Positions 1-8,212 of a stretch of DNA of 16,618 nucleotides are shown here, piece after piece. The notes under the pieces are model-generated. The model was given only the letters and a program-made list of their open reading frames with translations. It did not search any database and had not been told where the DNA came from. Source of the stretch: Leptospira bourretii (GTDB lineage Bacteria; Spirochaetota; Leptospiria; Leptospirales; Leptospiraceae); assembly GCF_004770145.1 (NCBI RefSeq), contig NZ_RQFW01000008.1, forward strand, positions 1 through 16,618. Reading direction: 5' to 3'. Every line of letters begins with the position of its first letter. Position 1 is the stretch's first letter. Both the position numbers and the translations under genes were made by a program.

Positions 1-1
1 C

Positions 2-3000
2 CGAATGAAGTTGAGTGAGTTGCAAGCTGACACTGCCGTTGCTGCAAACAAAGCAGAAGCAGAAGAATGGGCAGAACGTGCTATGCGTTTTAGCATTGCA
101 GAGACAAAAATCAAAGACAAAATGCAAGAACTCCAAAGGCAGATCAATTCTGCACGTGCTGATTTAGAAGGCACTATGAGTTCCTTAGTGGGTTCTGGTT
201 TAAATCCGGCGATTCTTGATGGTCGTTTGGACTTTAATGATTCTGGATATAGAAGCCAAGAAACTAGACTCAGAGAATACTATAAAATTGCCGATGGACT
301 TGCCACGAACAAAATAGGTGGTTGGGATTTTATCAACGGAGGGCGGGGAAGTGTCAATCCGCCAGCTTATTCGGGAGGACTTGCTTATGTCCACCCAAGT
401 ATCAATATCTATGGATACGTAAATACATATGGGAACGGATCTCAATCCGTTGCCGCACAACGAGCATTTGATGGTGTTTGGGTACTTGATTTTAACGCTG
501 CTCCGGAGAGTGCCTACCACCGGATGACTTCCTATAACTATGGGGAATATGAAGCTAAAATGAATTATGCCCTTGGGAATGTAATGGGCAGGGCAATGTT
601 AATTTTTGCCATTATGTCCCTTGGAAACCCGATGACGGGTATGGAAGCAATCAATCGTAATAAAACTTGGATCGATAGCAAAATTGCAATTGATAATACT
701 GTTAACACTGCCAGATCACAAGCCAATACATTAAAAAACCTCCAAGAAGAACTCAACCGTTACACAGATATTTCCACCGGAGAACAACTCATCGATATGC
801 TAAAAGGCGGACCAGCCAAAGGTTATATTGAAACCGGGTTAGAAGATAGTGATGTGGCGTTCCTAACGGGTGCTAGTGGTCAGTTGAAAAATGGCACTAT
901 TAATTGGACAGGTGGAAAAGAACCATTGTCCATTGACCGCCTTGTGGGGAAAAATGGAGATCCGATTATCCAAAAAAGAGCCGTCAAAGATTCTTATGGT
1001 TTATTTATAAGAGAAGGAGTGATTACCGCAGGTTCTCCTTCTACAAGTTCTAACGTTGGTTATGCGAATGATGGTCGTTTGGTCAACATTATGACATCTG
1101 CTGATGAGTTTGTTGGCTCTCTTGCTTCTATTTCCAAAACACAATATACAATCGAAAAAGAAGAGTATTACGCTGTCCAAGAAGCAGCCATTGTCCGTGG
1201 TGTCAAAGCAGACAAACGAGAAATTTTAGACGATCGTGATCGTTTTTACTCTAACCTCCTAAACAAAGTGACTGGTGGCACAGGGAAAAATATTGAATAC
1301 GATATGTATAAGACGCTCGTGGAGGACTACTACGGTCAAGGGAACGTAACAGACCAACTCTATGCATTGAACGAAAGCCAACAGCGTGAATACCAACTCA
1401 AAGTTTGGGACAATAAAGAAAAAGATTTCCAATCCAAAAAAACAGAATGGATCGAAAACGTTAACTATTTGATGGAGACTGGTTCGGCTCGTTTTAACGA
1501 TATGTTGACATCGTTTAACCAGTCTTGGGACCAGTGGAGACGTGACTTCAAAGAAGAAACCGAAAAAGGCAAAGCCGAACACATGGCTCGCATCGAAGAG
1601 GCTTTGAAGAAAAAAACAGAATGGGAAGTGAACCTACTCAATCAAGCAAGAAAAGGCGACCAGTTTGAGATTGATCAGGTGTATGCGGAGATCCAAAGAA
1701 CCATCGCCAATATGGGTAGCGCTCCAAACGCAGTCCTTCTCCAAAACAATGCGAACAAAATTCTAAACACCATCATGAATAGCAAACCTCAGGTTCTAGA
1801 CAATCGTATGTTAGAACAAGGGATGTATACTGATGTTCAATTCTTTGTGGATGAACTTCAGAAATCCAAATACGACGAATCCAATGTAGAAAAGATGAAG
1901 TCGATGACCAAGGAGATGGAGGACCGCAGTAAACAAATGGCAGTCCTTCAAACACTGGATTCCCTTTGGTCTTTACCACTTACCTTTGAAGCCACAATTG
2001 CGGAACAAAACAAGGCCCTTGATGAACAGCTAACGATGCAACTATTGCAAGATAACTTTATCAAGATGGGACCTGGGTATGTAAGGTCAGCAGTAGACAA
2101 AATGGGAAATCCATCCTATCAGATTCTACCTACTTTTTCTTCTTTCCTCTATATCAAACCAGACAGGTTGCCAACCGTCAAAGATTCCGATGGGAAGGAA
2201 TGGGATCTGACAGATTACCAATCTCTACAAGGTAAAAATGCACCATCCAGTGGGGAGCTATCCACAATGGTGAGACTGGCTCGTAACCAGATGGAAACGG
2301 ACTTCAAACTGACGTATGACCCAGAGAAGTCAGAGAACCGCGAGATAGGCTTTACAATGCTTGATCCTAAAGCGATGGCAAAAGTAGCGCAAGCAGCGCA
2401 GTCAGCGATGATGCAGTTTACGACTGATCCTCAAAAGATGTTCGAGTTCAACTCAGCTGATGATAAAGGCAAAGAAGCCATGATGGAATCAGCCAAGAAC
2501 TCAGGTTATTTGGTAGGACCTACTGTAGGTGGAGCTTTTGGAAGTCACCACTTCAACCAGTTCTATCCCATCCTTAAGATGAAGGAAAAATACAACGAGA
2601 TCAAGGCAGAAGGTGAAGCGCTGAACGGAAATGGTTTTGCGAATGCCGTGGGAGGAGTGGTCTCTGTTGCGACCGGTGGACTCATCAACGCGAAAACTGC
2701 AGCTAAGTTCATGAACGATAACGGTGATGTGATCGATACGGTTGCCTCTGTTGCCGCAGTGATTGCTGCTCCGTTTACAGCAGGTGCATCACTAGTTGCA
2801 CTTGCAGCGTATAAATCGGTGAAGGGAGCTTTTGAAGGTGGGGCACTTGGTGCTCTTGCAGGAGCTGCGACAGTTGGTAATGCATATCTTCAATCATTCA
2901 GTGCCGGGGCCTTGTCTTATGATTTGAGCTATAGTTACGATGAAGGCTTTGGTGCGAGTGTGGGAGGGGGATATAAACTAGCTGGAGGCATAGCTCTTGG

Positions 3001-4807
3001 CGGTAGTATATCTTATAACGAGAAAAGCGGTTTCTCAGGAAGTGTCGGCTTACAAATGGGTTTAACTGGAGACAATCGACTTACGTTAAATGCTGGTGTG
3101 AGCTTTGATCAGAAAGGATTTACGGGAGCGGATGTTGGCTTAGGGATTGGAACAGGCTCACAGAATAGAAATGGAGATTATGCCGGCTCGTTGGATGTCG
3201 GATTGAGTTATGATAAAAATAGTGGGTTTGGTCAATCGGTCGGCTTCTCAGAGAGCGTAAATAAATACGTCCCTAAGGGAGGTGTTAATGTTACGAACAC
3301 TGCGTTTGGTGGAGTGACAGCAAGTGTGACTACACCATCGATGGCAGGAGTAACCGGTGGATTAAGTTATAACACGAAGTCCCACGGATTTACAGCATCT
3401 ATCAATGCGCTCGGAGCGAATGCGTTAAACTACGACTTAGAAAACAAGGTCTTAACAGGTAATGAGAACTTCCTGGCAGACATGGCCAAGGCTAAGGCCT
3501 TAGCGATGGGTGGCGAGTTAAGTGAGGAAGCGAAGAAGAAACTCGCAGCGACCATTGATAAGGCTTATGGAAGTTATGCACAAGGGATCTTGGAAGCGAA
3601 TCCGAACAACAAAGAGTTGGCGGATGCAGCAGGAGATCCGGAAGCATTCCAGGATAAAGTGAAAGAACTGGATAAGGATGGTAAGCTAAATCACCCTAGT
3701 GATGAGTTTGGAACTGTAGATACCGGAAAGTCACGAAGTGGGTTTGGAGTGATCTCCGGCTTCTTTGACGATATAGGCAGGTCGATCACAGGTAAAGAGA
3801 CTAGCTTCGGAAGTGGTTATATTGATGAGAAAGGGAAATTCCATCAAAGAACATGTTTTGTGGCTGGAACGCTCGTAACAAAACTAAAACCAGAATACTA
3901 TACAATCGCTGATCAACTAGAACCAAATTCTAAGTATGAAGAACAAGTTGCTATCGAAAATATCGTGGTGAGTGATTGGGTCTTGTCTAAAAATGATGAG
4001 ACTGGTGAGAGGGGTTATAAGCGAGTAGCGAATACATTTATTAGAACAACCGATGCGATTTACAAAGTATCTCTTGTTGACGGAACAACGCTAGAAACCA
4101 CCTGGAACCACCCGTTCCGTGTGAAAAAACAAGGTCACGCCTTAGAGAAGTTCTCCATAGAAAACACAACTTGGATACAGGCAAAAGACTTACATCCTGG
4201 GGATTTGGCTCTTCGTGCCGATGGACAAGAACTCGTGATTACCGACATCACCATTGATGAAAGGGTAGAGACAGTTTATAACTTTGAGGTGGAAGAGTAT
4301 CATACCTACTTTGTGGGAGACGTTGGGGTTTGGGTGCATAACCAGAGTTATCATGAAAATAACAATCTCCGAAATATCCGTTCTGGACAGGGTATTCGGG
4401 TCCCTTATCGAGCTCAAGGCTATGCTGCAAGAAGTGCGACTGATGCTGCTAGATTAAGAGTTGAATTATCATTGGAGTCGAAAGGTTTGATGAAAAATGG
4501 CCATCCAACCCAACAAGTTATCAATTCTGCAAAACCGATACAGAAGGTTTCAGATTTTAAAAATAACGAAAGAGTATTTCAAGAATTAACTCAAGATGGA
4601 AGTAACATTAATGATTGGTGGAAGGTTACTAGCAAGCCTTACGAAACACCAGCAGGAAAAGTTGAAATGCATTTTTATAAGAATTTGAAGACAAATAGCA
4701 TAAATACAAATGTGGATTATAAAATAAAGATTAATGATCGTTTTATTAATCAAAGTGGTGGATCGGTTCCAAGGCCTGGAGAAGGATTGACAGAACCCAA
4801 CTCATAA
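2..4807 (+). CDS. Giant TIGR04388-like polymorphic toxin, HINT plus C-terminal toxin domain (5' end outside window)
   Basis: The frame is open from the first bases (the codon before the ATG at 5 is CGA), so the true start probably lies upstream. Residue numbers count from that ATG; about 1600 residues are visible. Residues 1-880 are charged and helix-rich, with likely coiled coil around 470-570. Residues 880-960 are Ala/Gly-rich and hydrophobic. About 960-1130 hold Gly/Ser/Tyr-rich beta-type repeats. A HINT domain runs from Cys1284 (TCFVAGT), through TTWNHPF, to VWVHN ending at Asn1446. Its layout matches pretoxin HINT domains, which cut the chain near the toxin tip. Residues 1447-1600 form a variable CT with NDWWK, VEMHFYKN and DYKIK motifs; I cannot assign its activity. 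An immunity-like gene follows at once. The backbone resembles the Leptospira-only TIGR04388 family (recalled). The secretion route is not visible. The family call is fairly sure; the toxin role is inferred from architecture. Confidence 0.85.
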   Translation, partial: RMKLSELQADTAVAANKAEAEEWAERAMRFSIAETKIKDKMQELQRQINSARADLEGTMSSLVGSGLNPAILDGRLDFNDSGYRSQETRLREYYKIADGLATNKIGGWDFINGGRGSVNPPAYSGGLAYVHPSINIYGYVNTYGNGSQSVAAQRAFDGVWVLDFNAAPESAYHRMTSYNYGEYEAKMNYALGNVMGRAMLIFAIMSLGNPMTGMEAINRNKTWIDSKIAIDNTVNTARSQANTLKNLQEELNRYTDISTGEQLIDMLKGGPAKGYIETGLEDSDVAFLTGASGQLKNGTINWTGGKEPLSIDRLVGKNGDPIIQKRAVKDSYGLFIREGVITAGSPSTSSNVGYANDGRLVNIMTSADEFVGSLASISKTQYTIEKEEYYAVQEAAIVRGVKADKREILDDRDRFYSNLLNKVTGGTGKNIEYDMYKTLVEDYYGQGNVTDQLYALNESQQREYQLKVWDNKEKDFQSKKTEWIENVNYLMETGSARFNDMLTSFNQSWDQWRRDFKEETEKGKAEHMARIEEALKKKTEWEVNLLNQARKGDQFEIDQVYAEIQRTIANMGSAPNAVLLQNNANKILNTIMNSKPQVLDNRMLEQGMYTDVQFFVDELQKSKYDESNVEKMKSMTKEMEDRSKQMAVLQTLDSLWSLPLTFEATIAEQNKALDEQLTMQLLQDNFIKMGPGYVRSAVDKMGNPSYQILPTFSSFLYIKPDRLPTVKDSDGKEWDLTDYQSLQGKNAPSSGELSTMVRLARNQMETDFKLTYDPEKSENREIGFTMLDPKAMAKVAQAAQSAMMQFTTDPQKMFEFNSADDKGKEAMMESAKNSGYLVGPTVGGAFGSHHFNQFYPILKMKEKYNEIKAEGEALNGNGFANAVGGVVSVATGGLINAKTAAKFMNDNGDVIDTVASVAAVIAAPFTAGASLVALAAYKSVKGAFEGGALGALAGAATVGNAYLQSFSAGALSYDLSYSYDEGFGASVGGGYKLAGGIALGGSISYNEKSGFSGSVGLQMGLTGDNRLTLNAGVSFDQKGFTGADVGLGIGTGSQNRNGDYAGSLDVGLSYDKNSGFGQSVGFSESVNKYVPKGGVNVTNTAFGGVTASVTTPSMAGVTGGLSYNTKSHGFTASINALGANALNYDLENKVLTGNENFLADMAKAKALAMGGELSEEAKKKLAATIDKAYGSYAQGILEANPNNKELADAAGDPEAFQDKVKELDKDGKLNHPSDEFGTVDTGKSRSGFGVISGFFDDIGRSITGKETSFGSGYIDEKGKFHQRTCFVAGTLVTKLKPEYYTIADQLEPNSKYEEQVAIENIVVSDWVLSKNDETGERGYKRVANTFIRTTDAIYKVSLVDGTTLETTWNHPFRVKKQGHALEKFSIENTTWIQAKDLHPGDLALRADGQELVITDITIDERVETVYNFEVEEYHTYFVGDVGVWVHNQSYHENNNLRNIRSGQGIRVPYRAQGYAARSATDAARLRVELSLESKGLMKNGHPTQQVINSAKPIQKVSDFKNNERVFQELTQDGSNINDWWKVTSKPYETPAGKVEMHFYKNLKTNSINTNVDYKIKINDRFINQSGGSVPRPGEGLTEPNS

Positions 4808-4811
4808 GGAG
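4806..4811 (+). promoter_or_regulatory. Shine-Dalgarno site AAGGAG overlapping the toxin stop codon
   Basis: AAGGAG overlaps the TAA stop of the main toxin gene and lies 7 bases before the ATG at 4819. It fixes the start of the immunity gene and suggests translational coupling of toxin and immunity. Confidence 0.75.
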
Positions 4812-4818
4812 TGAAATT

Positions 4819-5196
4819 ATGGTGGTGCAATTTATTAATGATCCTGATTCCAAAATTGCTTGCGAAATAAATTCGGATAAGTGGCTAATTTTTGGGAAAA
4901 AATATATAGTATTAGAAATATGCATCAATCTAGATAATTCGGTTTATTTTAGATTAGCATCTGATTTGGATGATAAACCTGTTTTTTTTGAAGCAAAGTA
5001 TTTTAAAGTTATTTCACCTAAACTTGAACAAGACTGGATTTTTATTAGCCTACCATCGAGCTTTCGAATTGCTCCGTCAAAAGCAATCGAAGATGATTTG
5101 ATTTGGGAAAAATTTATAGATGGAGATATAGATTCAATAAAATGGTTTTCACAGTATTACAACAGTTTACAAAAAAATAATAAAGAGTTTTTATAA
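4819..5196 (+). CDS. Small presumptive immunity protein for the first toxin
   Basis: 125 residues, no signal peptide or membrane segment, acidic and rich in aromatic residues (ends with DSIKWFSQYYNSLQ). It starts 11 bases after the toxin stop behind a perfect AAGGAG, so it is certainly in the toxin's transcription unit. Small, acidic, cytosolic-looking proteins directly after a HINT-CT gene are the usual form of immunity proteins. I do not recognise the family, so the role rests on position alone. It is visibly more AT-rich than the toxin backbone, as are the last 450 bases of the toxin gene, which suggests that CT and immunity gene arrived together. A T repeat starts 2 bases after its stop codon. 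Confidence 0.75.
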   Translation: MVVQFINDPDSKIACEINSDKWLIFGKKYIVLEICINLDNSVYFRLASDLDDKPVFFEAKYFKVISPKLEQDWIFISLPSSFRIAPSKAIEDDLIWEKFIDGDIDSIKWFSQYYNSLQKNNKEFL

Positions 5197-5198
5197 CT

Positions 5199-5293
5199 TG
5201 AGCCTCGCCAAAACTATAATCTTGAACAAAGTGTTCATTAAGTTGGACGCTGGTTGCATATAAGAATGAGCTTGGAGACAAAAAGTAAACCGA
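5199..5293. repeat. T repeat copy A, directly after the first immunity gene
   Basis: Begins with TGAGCCTCGCC at 5199, 2 bases after the immunity stop codon, and stays similar to the other copies to about 5293. It is the most diverged copy. Its hairpin reads TGAACA-AAG-TGTTCA where most copies have CGAACA-AAA-TGTTCG, so the outer pair changed on both arms. No transposase sequence follows; only the element's 3' tip is left. Confidence 0.75.
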
Positions 5294-5480
5294 CTGGCTC
5301 TAATGAGACAGAAGAAGACAATACAACATAAAGGAAAAGCTCTTATAAAAAAGAAAAATAAATAGAGTTAGAAAACCGATAAAATATAAGAAATAAGGCA
5401 ACCTTAACATTTGAGACTGGGAAGTTCGAGATGTTAGGGTAAAACTAGGTTCTTTAACAACAATATATAACCCAATCCCA
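5294..5480. other. Short non-coding stretch with an inverted repeat
   Basis: AT-rich, no convincing gene. ACCTTAACAT at 5401-5410 pairs with ATGTTAGGGT at 5431-5440 (10 pairs, one G-T) around a 20-base loop. The loop itself has ACT/AGT arms around GGGA. There is no T run behind it, so it is not a standard terminator. A 70-codon minus-strand frame here starts inside the E element and is probably chance. Confidence 0.4.
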
Positions 5481-5712
5481 GCGCCAGCGATAGAAGCGGA
5501 AATCCTTTCCAAAGGAAAGATTGGAGCGAATAGCGCGGTCGTTATTCAATGGAACTCTAATCAACTAACGGATTCGAGGCGCCCAAACAAACACCAACCA
5601 ATCCTTTTCTTAACCAAGTGAAGAGGTCGTCACGGTGGCGTGGCCATGGATGGCCAAAGCTCGCCAGTCGGAACAGGAAGTTCCGCTGGCAGGAGTGAGG
5701 ACTTCTGAACTC
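5481..5712. repeat. E element copy 1, joined to truncated toxin cassette 2
   Basis: One of three copies of a 230-265 bp conserved element. It starts GCGCCAGCGATAG and ends GGACTTCTGAACTC. Visible pairings: AATCCTTTCC with GGAAAGATT (5501-5519 region, here with only AAA between the arms); TGGCCA with TGGCCA near 5640-5656; and GCCAG/CTGGC plus CGGAAC/GTTCCG near 5663-5690. Immediately after the terminus the sequence becomes the toxin backbone at the codon matching residue 1172 of the main gene. No ORF fills it. The function is unknown; it could be a recombination border, a structured RNA or the end of a mobile element. Confidence 0.7.
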
Positions 5713-5713
5713 G

Positions 5714-7180
5714 TTAAGTGAGGAAGCGAAGAAGAAACTCGTAGCGACAATTGATAAGGCTTATGGAAGTTATGCACAAGGGATCTTAGAAGCAAATCCA
5801 AATAACAAAGAGTTGGCGGATGCAGCAGGAGATCCGGAAGCATTCCAAGCTAAAGTGAAGGAACTGGATAAGGATGGTAAGCTAAATCATCCTAGTGATG
5901 AGTTTGGAACTGTAGATACCGGAAAGTCACGAAGTGGGTTTGGAGTGATCTCCGGCTTCTTTGACGATATAGGCAGGTCGATCACAGGTAAAGAGACTAG
6001 CTTCGGAAGTGGTTATATTGATGAGAAAGGGAAATTCCACCAAAGAACTTGTTTTGTGGCTGGAACGCTCGTAACAAAACTAAAACCAGAATACTATGTA
6101 GTAGCTGATCAACTAGAACCAAATTCTAAGTATGAAGAACAAGTAGCTATCGAAAGTATCGTGGTGAGTGATTGGGTCTTGTCTAAAAATGATGAGACTG
6201 GTGAGACGTCTTATAAGCGAGTAGCGAATACATTTATTAGAACAACCGATGCGATTTACAAAGTATCTCTTGCTGATGGAACAACACTAGAAACCACTTG
6301 GAACCACCCGTTCCGTGTGAAAAAACAAGGTCATGCTTTAGAGGCGTTCTCTATAGAGAACACAACTTGGGTGCAGGCAAAAGACTTACATCCTGGGGAT
6401 GTGGCTCTTGGTGCTGATGGACAAGAACTTGTGATTACCGACATCATTATTGATGAGCGGGTAGAGACAGTTTATAACTTTGAGGTGGAAGAGTATCATA
6501 CCTACTTCGTAGGGGAAGTAGGGGTTTGGGTGCATAATGATCCTTTTGGGTATGGAGCTGCAATGCACTACGGAAATGTTTTACAGTTGCAAGCGTGTAA
6601 AGACCAGGCTTGTAAGGAAAAAGTAACAAAACAAATTACAAAAGCCAATGAGGCACAGATAAAAATTGTAGCTGCAGAAGCAGTGCTTCTTACAGGGGCG
6701 TTGGCCTGCACGTATGCTTGCCCGGCACTAATTTTGGCAGGGCAGAATGCAATTAATAGAATTCCTTCATTACTTCAAAATCTAGGTAGATCGAATCCGA
6801 ATGCAGTGCAACAGGAAGTAAAAGCTGGACAAGAAGTTGCGAAGGGAGGGAGTAGAGTATTCGAAGTAGGTCCATATAACACCTTAAAAGGAGTGGAAAT
6901 AGGATTGGATGCTCATCACGTAGGACAAAAAGCACTAATGAGCAGGTTTATTCCAGGTTATAATTCAGGTACGGCTCCCTCAATTTTGGTACCAAAAATG
7001 GGACACACTCAGGGTACAGGTGTCTTATCAAGGAACACATCAGGTTTTACAAATGCGCGTGAAGTGTTATCAAGAGATATTTTTGAATTAAGGCGTGTTT
7101 ACTCGGATGTTCCAAATAGCTCTTTACAAAAATTAATAGAAATGAATAAAACAATGTATCCGGGAGCATTCGCCAAATAA
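5714..7180 (+). CDS. 5'-truncated HINT toxin cassette 2 with AHH nuclease-like C-terminus
   Basis: Homology to the main gene begins at 5714 (main-gene residue 1172) directly after the E element. The frame is open from 5699, but there is no ATG; a TTG at 5813 is the first canonical-type alternative start, with no good ribosome site. The region up to the HINT end is almost identical to the main gene, with roughly a dozen amino-acid changes. HINT runs from the Cys codon at 6050 to the HN codons at 6533-6538. The CT then has a Cys-containing stretch, a hydrophobic segment (about 6660-6755) and the motif LDAHHVGQKALM with Ala-His-His at 6911-6919, followed by PKMGHTQ. This resembles AHH-type HNH/endonuclease VII toxins, so a nuclease is likely but unproven. 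It is probably a silent donor cassette: homology on its left can recombine it onto the main gene. Confidence 0.8.
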   Translation, partial: LSEEAKKKLVATIDKAYGSYAQGILEANPNNKELADAAGDPEAFQAKVKELDKDGKLNHPSDEFGTVDTGKSRSGFGVISGFFDDIGRSITGKETSFGSGYIDEKGKFHQRTCFVAGTLVTKLKPEYYVVADQLEPNSKYEEQVAIESIVVSDWVLSKNDETGETSYKRVANTFIRTTDAIYKVSLADGTTLETTWNHPFRVKKQGHALEAFSIENTTWVQAKDLHPGDVALGADGQELVITDIIIDERVETVYNFEVEEYHTYFVGEVGVWVHNDPFGYGAAMHYGNVLQLQACKDQACKEKVTKQITKANEAQIKIVAAEAVLLTGALACTYACPALILAGQNAINRIPSLLQNLGRSNPNAVQQEVKAGQEVAKGGSRVFEVGPYNTLKGVEIGLDAHHVGQKALMSRFIPGYNSGTAPSILVPKMGHTQGTGVLSRNTSGFTNAREVLSRDIFELRRVYSDVPNSSLQKLIEMNKTMYPGAFAK

Positions 7181-7184
7181 AAAT

Positions 7185-7643
7185 ATGAGTTATTCAGAAT
7201 TAATAGAAAAAAATTATGCTGAAGCAGTTGAAGGTATTAAAGAAGAGTGGTTGAAAGAGCCAAATACAAAATGGTATGAATATGTAATTGGTCTCCCTAT
7301 GCAATTGCGAATTTGTTACCTAATTGTTGTGTTCCATAATCAAATTTTTAATGGAGGTTTTAATCAATACTTTGTGAATGGATATGGGCAATTCGCAACA
7401 GAAACTGTTAGCGCACTCAAAAAAATTGGTGCTTTAGAAAAAGCTGATTTATTAGTAGATGCATTAAAAATTGCTAATTTCGAAAAATTTTCAGATGATA
7501 CGTTTAGAAAGCAGCTCTTAGAAAAAAAAATAGCACGATTATTTTCTACAGAGGATTTGTTCGAGTCTTTGGATAATAGGTATTATATAGATACAAGTGA
7601 AGATTTACAAAAATTATTAGAGAGTTATTTGAGAAGCATTTAA
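7185..7643 (+). CDS. DUF4375 (DMP19-like) immunity protein for cassette 2
   Basis: 152 residues, starting 4 bases after the stop of the AHH-type toxin. The core FNGGFNQYFVNGYGQF, followed by ETVSALKKIGALEKADLL, is the hallmark of DUF4375/DMP19-like proteins, which are common immunity or neighbour proteins in bacterial polymorphic-toxin loci (family recalled, not searched). It has no signal peptide, which fits a cytosolic partner blocking a nuclease. The ribosome site is weak (AATAAAAAT before ATG), so translation probably depends on coupling to the toxin frame. It is markedly AT-rich. A short T-repeat fragment begins 2 bases after the stop. Confidence 0.82.
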   Translation: MSYSELIEKNYAEAVEGIKEEWLKEPNTKWYEYVIGLPMQLRICYLIVVFHNQIFNGGFNQYFVNGYGQFATETVSALKKIGALEKADLLVDALKIANFEKFSDDTFRKQLLEKKIARLFSTEDLFESLDNRYYIDTSEDLQKLLESYLRSI

Positions 7644-7645
7644 GC

Positions 7646-7665
7646 TGAGCCAAAACCAAAACTAT
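7646..7665. repeat. T repeat tip fragment (B')
   Basis: TGAGCCAAAACCAAAACTAT directly after the immunity gene resembles the first 20 bases of the T repeat with a small internal change, and is cut off by the next copy at 7666. It is the shortest member of the stack. Confidence 0.5.
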
Positions 7666-7955
7666 TGAGGCTCGCCAAAACTATAATAGCGAACAAAATA
7701 TTCGTTAAGTTGGACGCTAGTTGCAAATAAGATTGATTTTGGAGACAAAAACCAAACGGAAGTCATTGAATTCTTGTTCCAAACAAAGACTTTACTCTAA
7801 AAATCAGTGATTCATAAATCACGAAGATATAAGGAATCCTTCTCATCTATAGAAGAGATTCTTAAGCAAAGATTGCAAAATGAACTAAATGAAGCCTAAA
7901 AGAGAATCTATCTCTCTTAAGCGGTCTTCTTCCAGGAGTAGGTGTGATATAGACC
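7666..7955 (-). mobile_element. Truncated transposon copy B (290 bp, 3' end only)
   Basis: Starts TGAGGCTCGCC and contains the T repeat, the roughly 250-base tail and, on the minus strand at 7917-7955, the last 12 codons of the transposase ([12 protein letters not shown], stop). It breaks off exactly where the next copy's TGAGCCTCGCC begins at 7956. Confidence 0.8.
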
Positions 7956-8194
7956 TGAGCCTCGCCAAAACTATAATAGCGAACAAAATGTTCGTTAAGT
8001 TAGACGCTAGATACAAACGGAACTGATTTTGAAGACAAAAAACAAACGGAAGTCATCGATTTCTAATGATTCACAAAGACTTTGTTCCCAAAATGAGTGT
8101 TCCGTTGATCGCTAGGATATAAGGAATCCTTCTCTTCTATGGAAAAGATTACTTAGACAAAGCTTGCAAACAATGGTTATAAACCGAAGTGTAA

Positions 8195-8212
8195 AAGAGA
8201 GTGATTTCTCTT
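8195..8212 (-). terminator. Hairpin overlapping the transposase stop, copy C
   Basis: AAGAGA at 8195-8200 pairs with TCTCTT at 8207-8212 and, read on the minus strand, is followed by TTAC. The same hairpin follows each transposase end in this window, with longer arms in copies D and G. A weak terminator is likely. Confidence 0.4.

Noticed and set aside
3854..4342. HINT as a true splicing intein
   Set aside because: No Cys, Ser or Thr follows the final Asn in any of the three copies, and the sequence after it is the variable toxin tip.
4190..4430. Minus-strand frames over the HINT region, similar again at 6386-6629
   Set aside because: They are antisense shadows of the conserved HINT coding sequence and recur only because that sequence is duplicated.
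5199..5260. T repeat as an integron attC site (it contains GTTAGAC-type heptamers)
   Set aside because: The heptamer fits GTTRRRY in some copies, but no matching RYYYAAC partner box lies at the other side, and no integrase gene is seen.
5300..5512. 70-codon hydrophobic minus-strand frame
   Set aside because: Its start lies within the E element and its composition comes from AT-rich non-coding DNA; other E copies do not continue into a similar frame.
5699..5713. E element as a translational leader providing a start for truncated toxins (CTG after AGGAG)
   Set aside because: The frame fits in copies 1 and 3, but copy 2 has TGA in the matching frame, so there is no consistent fusion.
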